Assembly: GCA_003254905.1 (NCBI GenBank) | Contig: QANU01006283.1 | Coordinates: 135,078-199,077 of the forward strand | Direction: 5' to 3' | Length of the DNA: 64,000 bases | DNA from: Nissolia schottii | Taxonomy: Eukaryota > Streptophyta > Magnoliopsida > Fabales > Fabaceae | Part shown: one piece after another, positions 22,615-33,689 of the stretch | How the letters are laid out: every line of letters begins with the position of its first letter | Position numbering within the stretch: position 1 is the first letter of the stretch | Made by a program: the position numbers and the translations under genes | The notes under the pieces: model-generated | Database searches by the model: none | What the model was told of the DNA's origin: nothing | What the model saw: only the letters and a program-made list of their open reading frames with translations

Positions 22615-23130
22615 TCTGAAATAAACCGAAGTGAGATGAGCATTATAATTCAGGTGTCAGTCCCTAAGTCGTGAAACTTATTGTTAATGCTACAGCCAGA
22701 TCAGTTAAGGTTGTATTTTGTTTCTGCAAGGACTTGTGCTAAATCCAATAGCTTTGAAATATGTTCTCCAAATATGGGTGATGATGTCATTTGATTTTTT
22801 GAATCATTTGAATATTGTGTCTTCCCTTGTTATGGTAACATAGAAACCTTTTGAATTTGACAGTTTCTTTGCATGGAAGATGTCAATTTTAGGAGCAAAG
22901 TCCAGCATTGCTTTTGTTCGAGATGAAAGAATTTCCTTCATGAGGCAACTTGTAATTTGTTTTTTTTCCTTCCCTCGGCCACTTTACATTCATAGTAATA
23001 TTTCAAATAAAACAATAAACTTTCTACTTAACTACAAATAATTAGGAATAAGCACAAAAGCAGTTGCGGTAGAGATCATGCACTGCAGAACCATCCATAT
23101 TCAAAGGAATATTCTTTTCAGAGTCACAAG
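22615..23130 (+). repeat. Segmental duplication, copy A
   Basis: This segment is matched by 23721-24290. Shared stretches include GTGTCAGTCCCTAA/GGGTCAGTCCCTAA, GAAGATGTCAATTTTAGGAGCAAAGTCCAGCA (over 30 bases identical), GGAATAAGCACAAAAGCAG and CACTGCAGAACCAT. It starts about 220 bp past the PPR relic. Copy A has an extra segment (about 22907-23040) missing in copy B. Confidence 0.8.
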
Positions 23131-23139
23131 CTAAAGAAG

Positions 23140-23720
23140 TCCTGTCAATAACAATGTCTTGATTTGCATTAACTTTGCTATGACGGCATATACATCGAAG
23201 CTTCTCCTTTCAGATTATTTCCTCACCAAGTGCTTCTCATTGGGGAGTTGATTCGTTACTGCATTAGTCTTCAAAACCTATTGGATTTGCATAAGACAGG
23301 AAACAAGGCAATCTAGACAAAGATATCCGAACATATTTGAAGCCCATAGACAAGCTTTTACTTGATAGACTTTAGGGGATTACTGTGGGGTACCGGGACC
23401 CCATTCTCCTGCTACCATGAAAATTAGCCGTTTCAGTTTTCTTGTAATGATACTTGTTTGCTTGTAAATGTCAAACCGGGTACTGTGTGTTTCAAGACAT
23501 ATCCCTGCCGGGTATGCATTTGATTGTGTAGATAGAAAGGAAACCACTTGCTTACATATCATATATGAAGGATTTGTTGGGTACACAAATACTAATGCTT
23601 ACATATCAGCAGCTGACACATGAGCAACAACAACCATCTGGCAGTTATAAATTGGTGTTGCCACTTGCCACATCTGCAACCATATGCGGGATTGTGCAGA
23701 GATTTCCTGCGATTGCCCTC
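23140..23720. other. Spacer between the duplicated segments
   Basis: No supported gene. A 16-codon frame starting MKISRFSFLVMILVCL at 23417 looks like a signal peptide but stops at once, and I found no convincing second exon. Confidence 0.35.
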
Positions 23721-24290
23721 TCTGAAATAAGCCAAAGTGAGTTCAGGGTCAGTCCCTAACTCGTAAATTTATTGCTAATGTTACCGCTAGTTCAGATAAG
23801 GTTGTCTTTTGTTTTCACCGGGACTTTGGCTCAGTCTTATGCTATATCAAATAGCATTGAAAATACCAATGGGGGTTGGTCCAAGTGGTAAGCGGTTTGG
23901 TGTTGCGTAAGCAAGGTCCCGAATTTGAGACTTTGTGTACGCAGTTATCCCCAACCCAGGTCGACCCAGATTGGTCAAGGCTAAGCCTTGATTACTGGGC
24001 AATCAACCTAAAAAAAATAGCATTGAATTATGGGTGCTTATGTCATTTGATTTTATTGATATTTTGCATCATTTGAATATCGTGTCATCCCTGGTTATGG
24101 ATATATTATACATAGCATAGCAACCTTTTGAATTATACAGTTTCTCTCAATGGAAGATGTCAATTTTAGGAGCAAAGTCCAGCAGAGATGAACATTTATG
24201 ATGTCAATTAGGAATAAGCACAAAAGCAGCTGCAGTAGAGATTACTCACTGCAGAACCATATTCACATGAATATTCCTTTTTCGAGAACA
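23721..24290 (+). repeat. Segmental duplication, copy B (carries a SINE)
   Basis: The partner of 22615-23130. It is interrupted by a 154-bp SINE at 23862-24015 that is absent from copy A, so the SINE inserted after the duplication. Confidence 0.8.
23862..24015 (+). mobile_element. tRNA-derived SINE
   Basis: An A-box-like TGGTCCAAGTGGTAAGCGG and a B-box-like GGTCCCGAATTTGAG lie in the first 75 bp, then an unrelated body ending in an A run. It is flanked by the perfect 12-bp direct repeat AATAGCATTGAA (23850-23861 and 24016-24027). Copy A of the surrounding duplication shows the empty site. Confidence 0.85.
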
Positions 24291-24599
24291 CAATGCAAAC
24301 TAAGAATTGGAAATTCTGAAGAATTCGTTGCATGATGGATAATCCCCTTAGTACTTCATCTCAAGTTTTGGATGTTTTGTGTCTCATTCCAAAATATTAC
24401 GTGCTAATGTGAAATTAAGCTCAGGAATACAGTTCTTGCAAACCCTTCAAATGTGTTCGGAGTAATAAGAGTAACAAAGCATGGTAGTGAGAATTGTTGA
24501 TTTAGAATTTGCAAATATTATATTTGATGATAAATATTGTATGAACTTTACTAATGTGTATATTAATATTTTAACAAAAATTGTAGTCCAAAGTATATA

Positions 24600-25690
24600 T
24601 AAAAAATCAGAAAAGGGAAATAAGGAAACTCACAGCCCAAATGAAGAAAGAAAACCCAAAGTTGTGTAAAGAAAGGAAAGCTAAGATAGGACAAAATTTA
24701 AGAAAACAAATTAAAAAAAAAAGGAAAGAAAAAGTGACGTAAAGTCACCTGCTAATGGAAAAGGAAATAAAGAAAGAGATTGACAATGACAAGACTACAA
24801 AAAGGGGAAGCTTGGGAAAATAAAATCATCATTTCCCATGCGGTCAAAAGGGAAATATAGAAAGAAGCCATGCTGCAAAACCGCAGGAATCATTTTGGAA
24901 AAGGAAGGAAGAGAAGAAAAAGAAGGAAAGTATGGAAGTAATGCATCTACAACTATGTACTCTCTAAAAATGAAGAAGGAAACTGCACAAATAAAGCTAT
25001 TAAGGGAAATTAGGAAGCTATCAGAATAACTTGGAATAGAAATAAAATAAAAGAAGAAAAGAAAGAAAAAGAGACTTGAGGAAGCAACAGATCTTTCGGT
25101 GAGAAGATGATTTCACGGTGCAATTATGGAAGAAAACAAGAAAAGAAAACGTGAGCAATTCTTGATAAAGGAAAGAAGAAAAGAGAAAGTATTGATTTCA
25201 TGCTGCAAACGATCAGAATTTTTTTTGGAAAAGGAAAGAAAGAAAAAGAAAGAGGAAGAAGACATGAAAGCAATGATCCTGCAGATATGGAAATTACACA
25301 AGAGCGGTCAAGAAAAGGAAATTACGGAAACAACTTGAAAAGAAAGAAATTGAAGGAAGCAAGACTAAAACGGATTTCACGCTACAAATGGCAGAGAAAA
25401 GGGAAACAACTTTGGAAAGGGAAGCAAGAAAAATAAACTCATATTGCAACAGTCAATAGATATAAAAAGAGGAAAATAAAGAAAGATGGAAAACGTGAGG
25501 AAAAGCCTCCATTAAAGAGTGTCAACAGAAAACTTGGAAACAAGAAAGGAAGAGATAAATTCATGGAAATCAAGAGGGAAAAGCAAAGCTATATCAAGCA
25601 AGAATCATAGAAGAAAAAGGAAAGAATGCATGACTGAAGGACATGGCTTTAAGCATTAAGCTTGAAGAATCTGTTCCAAGTCAAGTATAA
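24600..25690 (+). repeat. Strand-biased purine tract, about 1.1 kb
   Basis: The plus strand is overwhelmingly A and G, with blocks of GAAAG, AAGGAA and AGAAGAA and few pyrimidines. It directly precedes a TATA-like sequence (AAGTATAAATGG at 25684) and the Copia leader and gag, so it is probably the U3 part of that element's LTR. Several open frames here are translations of the purine bias (Lys/Glu/Arg only) and are not genes. Confidence 0.7.
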
Positions 25691-26370
25691 ATGGAATGTC
25701 CTCCATCATTCATCTTAGCGAAAAAATGAGAGAAATAGCTCATCATTGATATACATCCTCACACGCTCTTCCTCAAAACATCTTCTATTCTGAATTGGTT
25801 TTTCAATCCTCTGATTTGTGTTTTCGTATTTTGTTGTTTGGTGAGAAAAACTTGGTTATTTGAGAGTTTGTTTTTAGGGAGCAATAGAGAGCTTGAGAGA
25901 GATTTTATTTCAAGTTTATTTGTATTTGAAAGTTTATTTTGTGAGGTTTTTGGAAGGTACCATTGGTGTTTGTACTTGAAGGTTGTGCGAAAGAAAAGTG
26001 ATTTGAGTGTTTGAAGAACTGAACATAGATTCCTAACTCTTAGAAATCGATCCAGTATAAATTTTGTGTGTATTCTTTTCACCCGTTCACTATTTATGTT
26101 TCCAATCTTTCAAATAGAAATTCTGTTTTCGTTTTGAAAATTCATTTTTCAGGAAACTGGTTTCCCTGAACACAAGGAGATATCTCCTAAGTTTTTAGCA
26201 TATAACTTTTCAACTTAAAAGAAAGTTTGGTAATCGAAAAAGTATTTGCTTAGATTCAACCCCTTTCTTTAAGCTACATAAAACCATCAAATGGCATCTT
26301 AGCTTTGGTCTCTAGTATATCAAGTCTAACAACTGAGAGCAAAGATCTGTAACTTAGAGAAGGAAACCAT
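25684..26370 (+). mobile_element. Copia LTR end and leader
   Basis: Below the TATA-like site the sequence is T/G-rich leader with no frame. The segment AGTCTAACAACTGAGAGCAAAGATCTG (26320-26346) looks like an LTR end (TCTAACA) followed by an initiator-Met primer site (normally TGGTATCAGAGC) that has lost about six bases. Gag starts 25 bases further on. No 3' LTR is found in the next kilobases. Confidence 0.5.
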
Positions 26371-27234
26371 ATGGTTGGACCTGTCCAATACAATCTGGCA
26401 GAAGGGCAATCCACTACTCGTCCTCCTTCTTTCAATGGATCCAATTATCCATACTGGAAGGAAATGATGAGAACATTCATTCAGTCAACCGACTACGACA
26501 TCATGGGGGGCCCCACCATTCCAATGAAGACAACAATAGAAAATGGAAGGGAGAAGCAGATTCCCAAAACTGAAGATGAGTGGAATGCTGAAGAAAAGAG
26601 ACAGATCGAGACAAATGCTAAAGCCTTGAATCTGATGATGTGCGCAATCAGTTTCAAAGAATACAGAAAGGTATCCAGATGTACGTCAGCTAAAGAAATC
26701 TGGGACAAGCTGCAAATTACTCATGAAGGTATGAAACAAATTAAACAGAATAAAATTGATATGCTAACAAGAGAATATGAGTTGTTTGAGATGAAGGAGA
26801 ATGAAAATATCAATGAGATGTTCAAAAGATTTGCTGTGATCATCAACAATCTGGACATGGCTGGAAAAACATTTCCAGATGAAGAGCTGGTGAGAAAGAT
26901 CCTAAGAAGTCTCACCGACAAGTGGACCTCTAAGATCGCTGCAATTCAAAAAGGAAGACACATCGAAACTCTCACTTATGATGAGTTGAGAGGGAACTTG
27001 ATAGCCTTCGAAACAACACATCTAAAGAACATCAGGAAGAAGAAGGAACTTGCTTTGAAGACAAAGGTCGTAGAAGAAGCAACATCTGACTCAGAACCTG
27101 ACACTAATGATGATGAAGAATTCAACTTGTTTGCAAAAAGAATGGTGAAATTCTGGAAGAAAAGAGGAAGCAACGGAAGAGCAAGTGGTCACGAGAGAAA
27201 AACCAACAAATTAGATTTCAAGAAAGATATTTAG
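26371..27234 (+). pseudogene. Copia gag (UBN2-type), truncated
   Basis: A 287-residue frame opening with the Copia gag hallmarks PPSFNGSNYPYWKEMM at residues 18-33, then SAKEIWDKLQITHEG at about 109-123 and the gag_2/UBN2 core to about residue 230. Gag forms the retrotransposon capsid. The acidic region SDSEPDTNDDEEF normally precedes a CCHC zinc knuckle. Here a perfect 20-bp tandem duplication at 27211-27230 and 27231-27250 puts a stop after KLDFKKDI and shifts the frame; the next frame reads ITCDYCKHYE, a decayed knuckle. No protease, integrase or reverse transcriptase follows, so this is a 5' fragment of an element. Confidence 0.9.
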
Positions 27235-27250
27235 ATTTCAAGAAAGATAT

Positions 27251-28565
27251 TACCTGCGACTACTGCAAGCATTATGAAATATGTCCCGTATTACTTGATA
27301 ATATGAGTACTTGCTACCTCCTCCTCAAGAAGATTTACCTTTCTGTCGAGTCTTCTGCAGCTATATTGCCAAGTGCAAAATTTTGCAGAGACTCTTTTTT
27401 TGGTTCAAATTAACTTACTAGAGTTACATAGCTCTTACTATAACCAGTTTTGTCTGTTTAACTGGTGTTACTTCATTTTAGGTACATGCTGAGGCTGGTT
27501 CTTATTTTGTGTATGATTGGCCTTGTTAAGTTCCTTTAGCGCTATTCTTAAATTAGGAAGAGCCAATTAACTAGGCTCCCTTTTGATTCCATCTCCTTTT
27601 TCTTTAACCCCGGTTCTAAGCTATTCTCAAGATCCATTTTGGGGTTGGCTTGTGCTAACTGCTAACACTGCTCGCGCCGCGTGTATTGGTGTTAGAAAAT
27701 TGTTGAGTACAGCTTAAAGAGTTGTAGAAGTGTGTTGGAGCTGAGAACTGAAGAATGTTGGAGGCGAGAATTCGCTGCTATGAGGTTTCTGCTGCATTGG
27801 TACCGTCTCTTGACTATATTATTTTCTTGTTCATATATCAGTTTCTCCATTATAGTTAATGTTACAAAATAGCGAATATAGATGAAAAGGCATCTAATCA
27901 GGCCTCTACTTTCTACAAGGCAGTTGTTCATTTTATTCAATGGAATTGAAGTTAATTATATTGTTTCAATTTGATTTTAAATGTTAAAACTTGTGGCAGT
28001 ATCTACATTTTACATAGCTAATAGGATTACAGGTCTTTGCATCCATTAGAGATGTATGTTGTCTATCCATAATTGGACCTAGCTTCTCATTTATTGTCAA
28101 GCATCATGCTTAGCTACTCTACCTTGCTGACTTTGGGATGGGTCATATGTTACCATCCTTCTTGAACTTCATTTGGTGGATCTACAGCGTTTGGCTGAAA
28201 TAGAACTTGGTCCTATGTTTTATAACATTACTACGCGTGTTTGGTTTTCCGTTTGAAGCCTTTAGAATCAATGCTGGCATGCCAAAAGTGACTATTTTTC
28301 ACTTCTCCAACCGGCCAGAATCAATTTTGGCCCTCTCCCACCAAGAATCCCAACACGCACGTAGTTAACATTTGGGAGACCCTGTAAGTTTGAGTAAGGG
28401 TGTGTTTATGCCAGACCCTTGGTCTAGCCGTGATCTTTCTCTTTTAAACCTTTGGATTCAAAAAATAAAAAGTTTATGACTGAAAGCTTTTTCAACCAAA
28501 TGGTGAAAAGCAAGAAGACCATATCTAGTTAGTGTAATGGTCTTTTGGTTTTTATTCTTACATAG
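27251..28565. other. Intergenic, nothing recognised
   Basis: Sequence past the gag fragment. I see no pol remnant, no LTR and no gene. Confidence 0.4.
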
Positions 28566-28576
28566 GGTCCTTAATC

Positions 28577-28696
28577 CCATTTTTTTTCTCTTTCTTTTTT
28601 ATCGGTGGCATTGAAGCTTGAACCTATAACCTCCTATAACCTCATGCAAATTACCCTAACCTCTTACAACTACTAGATCAATCCTATGACTTATAC
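28577..28696 (-). mobile_element. SINE, minus strand
   Basis: Flanked by the perfect 11-bp repeat GGTCCTTAATC (28566-28576 and 28697-28707). On the minus strand it begins with a tRNA-like TTGATCTAGTAGTTGTAAG, has a B-box-like AGGTTCAAGCTTC and ends in an A-rich tail (T-rich on the plus strand at 28579-28601). It is short, 120 bp. Confidence 0.75.
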
Positions 28697-28707
28697 GGTC
28701 CTTAATC

Positions 28708-31700
28708 TTCAAATGAGAGAACCTTTTCTTCTCTAAGCTCTCTTGAATTATGTAACCATTTTCTTTTTCTGCATCACTTTCTATTCAATTTTGCTGGTAA
28801 TGGAATTAACAAATATTTTACTCTCTTGGGATACCACTTTCTGGAAAGTTGCTGCATAAGCATGCCTAATTAATCCCTCACGTCATATGCAATCATACAT
28901 TAGTACAGGCCTATATTATATTAAATTGTATACTTCTGGTCCACAAGATCCTGTTTATATGCTTGAAGGCATCCATTTGATTCATTCATTTAAGCAAATT
29001 ATAGGGTGGCCATGCAAGATTGCTGTTAGATCTCTCTTAATAGTTATTGTGAGTAAATTATATAAAGTAATTGGCATAAACTAGTAAATAAAATAATTAA
29101 AGAAAGGGGGCATGAATCTTGGAAAAAGAAAAAAGAAAAAAAGGGAAGTTGGATGCTGGTGTTAGGGTGCTTGATGGCAGTGAATTAAACAAGAGCAGAT
29201 TGATATGTGTGAGCCTATCATTGCTCAGCACTCTCTAGGACAAAATTGGCTGATGTTAGCAATGATAAATCATCAATGATCAAGTGAGCATGAAGATTAA
29301 AAGTGGAAGGTAACCATAATTTGAAGGCCCCACCCACACAATGCATGATAACAGGAACTTTAATTGTTGAATCAAAATTGCAACCACTTTTATTTTGACT
29401 TAGAATAGGCAAGGAAAAAAAAAAGTCCAATAGAAATTCATGATTATATTAATCCACGCCAATTTCTCTCTTTTGCTTTCCGTAAAATGAATTATTGTTG
29501 TAGAAGATATCTGATGATTGTTATTGCTTGGCGTGCTTAAAGTATATCACATTTGGTAAATGTAAGGTACATTCATTTCCCGTTTTCCTTCTTTGCTTAC
29601 ATTTGTTTCGTGTTTTTGTAAGTTTACTAAGGAAACAGTGCAGCAACAACCATTAAGACTTGTTATACTATGTGAGGTTGATTACATGAATCACACAAAG
29701 ATATAATAACATGCCATGTCATGGATTATGTTTGCATAACTCTAAATCTCTTATGATAATTTTTTCTATTCTTTTTCTAGATCTCTCTACCTCAAACTAA
29801 TAAGCTACTCGTTATCTAATTTGCTCTTCTTATTAGAGTTTTTTTAGGTCTTCTCTTCACATGTTGAAATTACCTAAGGCGAGCTTCTACTATTTTTTAC
29901 AATAGGTGCTATCCCAACTTTTTCTCTAACGCATTTGTTCCTAATTTTATTTTGTTTAGTGTATCCACCTATCTAATGCCCTTATGTCCGCAACATTGAG
30001 AAAACAATGAAACCAATAAAATCTTGGATCCTTTTTTTTAGTTTTTGTTTTCACTATTTTCAATTCACAAAATCTTAAAATACAAGAAACAGAAATGAAA
30101 ACACAAGTTGGACAGACGCATCTTTATTCCTTAGCATGATAAGTACATTCAAGTAATAAATTTGTTAAACGCGGGATAGCCAAATGAAAATGGTTAAGCA
30201 CACCTATCTTGATGTTTACTCCTTTTATTTTTCCTTTTTTCTACACAATCTCTCCTCTATCATGCTAGAGAGAAGAACAAGTGGAAAAAAAGAAATGAGG
30301 TGAAAAAAAAGAAGAGAAGAATTCTTCTCTTAACAAGGAAAAATGGTATTCGCTTTGTCCTCCACTCGCACAAGAGATCAGTGATCATTGCTATAAATCT
30401 GACCTAAATCTTATGTTCCAAAGATCAGGCGCATACAAAGTCAATAAACTGCACATTCTTTGCAATGTGACTAGTCTCCCACTTGCTAGATTTTTCACTT
30501 TTCTTTGGACCAAAGTTCACATTCAAAATAGCAAATCTAATCCCCACTTTTCGCCATTCCTAAGATAATCTTGAAATGATTTGTGTCCAGTAAAATATAG
30601 AACACTGCTAAGTTGGAGAAAAATTGTCTCTCGCTTATTATGATCACAGGTATTTTCTTTAGATAATTCAGAATTCCTTATCAGCAGCGCTGTTTGGCAC
30701 GATACAAAACTATAGAAAGCAAATACCCATGAATAAAAAATGGATCCTTTCATGTTTATATTTTAAATGATAAAATCATGTGTGATTTCTCACCTATAGA
30801 ACCAATACATAAGTAAAAGAAAAAGTTAATGGTGAAAAATCAAATGTAGTATATCAACATAAGAAAATCTATTATCGAACGAAAGTGACAAGATATCATT
30901 GTATTTAACTGGTTAAAATGATGAAAACCACACCAAGTAGATGCAAAAAAATAAAATAAAATCATACCCTATCATATTATACCAAAAATCATTTTCCATT
31001 TATTATTTTATTATGGCCTTTCTTAACGCACTAATCTAGTAGTGATGAAATTCATTCATATCCTCTATTTGCGTCAATAAAATCTCAAAGATTGCTCTCA
31101 ATTGGGCTGATCCATAGAAATAATTAATTTTACCTTGTAAAATCATACAATGGCAATACTCTAATCTAATGCAATCTATTGCAGTATGCAGTACCCCGCT
31201 TTATCATGATGGCCAGTGATTATAAACTCCATATATCTCACCAATTTTCGCAGTGCGTGTTATATTAATCATAAGAGGGCATGTGGCCTTAATAATAAAA
31301 GAACCATTGCTGGAATGTAAACAGATAGTACTCACTATCAACATCACCGAAAGGTACCACGGTCTCAAGGGTGGGTCACTGCCCTTCATGCACGGTAGTA
31401 GAAATTATAACGACAGGGGAAAACAACAGGAAAATTTAAAATGTTAAGACTGAAACTGTATTAATTTCAACTAGTTAACCATTTACCAGATACAAATCTG
31501 AATGGCTTGGCTTGAAATTTTAAGAACTTTAATAAGAAAAATCAAATTTTCCCTTCATGTGATGTGAGTTATATAATATTGTACTGAAGGATGAGAAAAA
31601 TAGGGACTCTAATGTATGTAGTTTGAAATTATTGTCAAATTAGTATTGCCTGAGCTATTTTTAACCTTTTTTTTAGAGGATAATCTATTTTTAACTTTCG

Positions 31701-31787
31701 TAAAGAGGGAATACAAGTTTTAATTCCTAACTTAAGAAAATAAGTCCGCACAACACTTCTTCATGTAATTTATTAATAAACTAGTTG
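28708..31787. other. Intergenic, nothing recognised
   Basis: About 3 kb of AT-rich sequence with scattered frames under 80 codons on both strands. None has a domain or coding composition, and I find no RNA gene or repeat with clear ends. Confidence 0.4.
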
Positions 31788-31992
31788 TCAAACATGGTTG
31801 AGCCAGTTGATAAATAATGTGCTCGTATACTACAAATGCATGAATTCGATTCTCGTTATTGATGTAACGTGCATTTTGGTAGGTAATCTATAAGTGTATA
31901 TATAAATTGTAAGCACTTAAAAAGCATTAGGACATATCCTGATCCTTGGTGGGATGACTAGTATCTAATTCACCTAAACTTTTATGTACGAA
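31788..31992 (+). mobile_element. SINE, plus strand
   Basis: A tRNA-like head TGGTTGAGCCAGTTGATAA (A box) and GAATTCGATTCTCG (B box) lie at the left end. The flanks AATAAACTAGTTG (31775-31787) and AATAAACTGGTTG (31993-32005) agree at 12 of 13 bases. The 205-bp body has no coding. Confidence 0.7.
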
Positions 31993-32034
31993 AATAAACT
32001 GGTTGGAACAAAATTAAAATAATTGCTAAGTATT

Positions 32035-32141
32035 ATTTATTTTTTGGTACACGACCAAAGTGTCCACCAATAATACTGCTCTATATCCAAAGTTAGGATC
32101 AAACCCTTGACGTTTGGTACTTCCACTCAACCACCCCAGTT
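32035..32141 (-). mobile_element. SINE, minus strand
   Basis: On the minus strand it reads GGGGTGGTTGAGTGGAAG (A box), then GGGTTTGATCC (B box), and ends GTACCAAAAAATAAAT. It is flanked by the perfect 9-bp repeat CTAAGTATT (32026-32034 and 32142-32150). It lies only 30 bp from the right flank of the previous SINE and in opposite orientation. Confidence 0.8.
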
Positions 32142-32833
32142 CTAAGTATTTGTTACAGTGGCAAAGTTCAAATAAATTTTAAATAAGATCACTCAAATAT
32201 ACCTTGTTTTGGTACATTTTCTATTTGGATGCCAAGACTCTGGGATGCTGCAAGACCAACAAAAGAGATGGTGAAATATAGAACATCGTAATGTAGTTAG
32301 TTTTTACTATTATCTGTACCATTTTGTAAATGTCCTTTTGTTCTGACTGAGTTTCATTCTAATATTTTCATCCTCATGTTTTGGGACTGAACTTTATTTC
32401 ATTTTTACACTCATTGGTTGGAGATTGAAATTTTGTAACAGCAAACTCACAGTAAGAAATGATTATATTGAAAATGACTTGGCATCAGCTTCCACAATTC
32501 AACCTTGTCTGTAACAATCGGTTTGACCTTGAAGCTCCGCCGAAAGCAATGTCATGACTCATGGTTCTAGAGATGGACTTTGGTGTCACCATCTAAAACA
32601 GTGCACAAGTTCTTCAACATCTCAAAAATTCCAACTCTAAGATAAGTGACCAACCAAAAAAATGCATTATCCAGGCACATTCAAATTATAAAATGGTCAT
32701 ATAAAATGTTACACACAAGGAAAAGAATCACAACATCAATAAAATAACTAGTGCATATTACTTCTAAAATTTAGTAAAAAATAAACAAAAATTACAACAA
32801 TAACCAAGTCTTGTAACTAAACACCAATGCATG

Positions 32834-32990
32834 GTCAGTTGGAGTGGTAGGTATTTCTTCTTTTAATAAGTGATCTTGAGTCCGAGCCCTGATATAGAAA
32901 AACTGGTGTTGGGAGAGTCATATTCCTATAGAACCTCAAATGTTTGCACAGTATTGTCTCTAGTGAAAAGGTACTTGCGGGAAACCAAAA
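32834..32990 (+). mobile_element. SINE-like sequence
   Basis: GGTCAGTTGGAGTGGTAGG resembles an A box and TTGAGTCCGAGCCCTG a B box, spaced about 45 bp as in a tRNA head, followed by a body ending AACCAAAAGAAAAATAG. I could not find target repeats, so boundaries are approximate. Confidence 0.5.
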
Positions 32991-33288
32991 GAAAAATAGA
33001 AAAGCTTCTAAAGTCCTAAATCAGATTACGTTACAGTGTCATGTCCTAAATCATGTTTACATTCTAATAAAAAGCAAAATAGATTACTTCTAAAAATATT
33101 TACAGCTGCCTGAAATCATTAAGCAGTAATCTGAGTGCTAAATCTCTGGACTCATGTAAAATTCTTTCCTTTCAAAAGTGGGCCAAACCTGCAGTTCACT
33201 TGACCTCATCACACTTCCTTCCATCCACCCTTTCCCCACCCCATAAGTTCACATATTTTTTATTGTAAATTTTCCACTAATCTCACAG

Positions 33289-33296
33289 TATAAATA
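33289..33296 (+). promoter_or_regulatory. TATA box of the LTP gene
   Basis: TATAAATA lies 101 bp before the start codon and fits a transcription start near 33320 and a leader of about 75 nt. Confidence 0.75.
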
Positions 33297-33396
33297 GGGT
33301 GGAAACTCAATCCCAAAATGCACCAGCACAGAAGCACTTCACCACAATCCCTCTACACTCAAAATCATACAAAAGTCCTAACCACAGTGAACCAAA

Positions 33397-33675
33397 ATGA
33401 AAGCAGCACACATTGCCTTGTGCACTTTGCTGGTTCTGCTTCTTGCTGAAGTTCAGGTGTCAGTGGCAGTGACATGCAGCCCTGTGCAGCTGAGCCCTTG
33501 TGTGAGTGCAATCACCACTTCAAATCCACCATCAAGCCTATGCTGCTCCAAGATCAAGGAACAGAAGCCCTGCCTCTGCCAGTATGTCAGGAACCCCAAT
33601 CTCAAGAAGTTTGTTGACACTCCCAATGCAAGGAGAGTTGCTAGGACTTGTGGAACCCCCTTCCCAAGGTGCTAG
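33397..33675 (+). CDS. Type-2 non-specific lipid transfer protein
   Basis: A 92-residue intronless gene. Residues 1-24 form a signal peptide (LCTLLVLLLAEVQVSVA), so the product is secreted to the apoplast. The mature part of about 68 residues has eight Cys at 27, 35, 49, 50, 59, 61, 85 and 92, spacing C-x7-C-x13-CC-x8-CxC-x23-C-x6-C, exactly the type-2 nsLTP pattern. Four disulfides fold the helices round a hydrophobic cavity; the residue between the paired Cys (L60) is hydrophobic as usual for this type. Such proteins bind lipids and serve in cuticle or suberin deposition or defence. The start is the only Met of the signal peptide. A TATA box stands at 33289. A frame in another phase (33506-33688) is a shadow. 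Intact and probably expressed. Confidence 0.95.
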   Translation: MKAAHIALCTLLVLLLAEVQVSVAVTCSPVQLSPCVSAITTSNPPSSLCCSKIKEQKPCLCQYVRNPNLKKFVDTPNARRVARTCGTPFPRC

Positions 33676-33689
33676 AGAGTGTTTCTGAA

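Noticed and set aside
23417-23467. Signal-peptide-like MKISRFSFLVMILVCL
   Set aside because: Stops after 16 codons and no second exon with matching phase could be supported.
24838-25436. Several Lys/Glu-rich frames in the purine tract
   Set aside because: Any frame in A/G-only DNA lacks stops; composition explains them.
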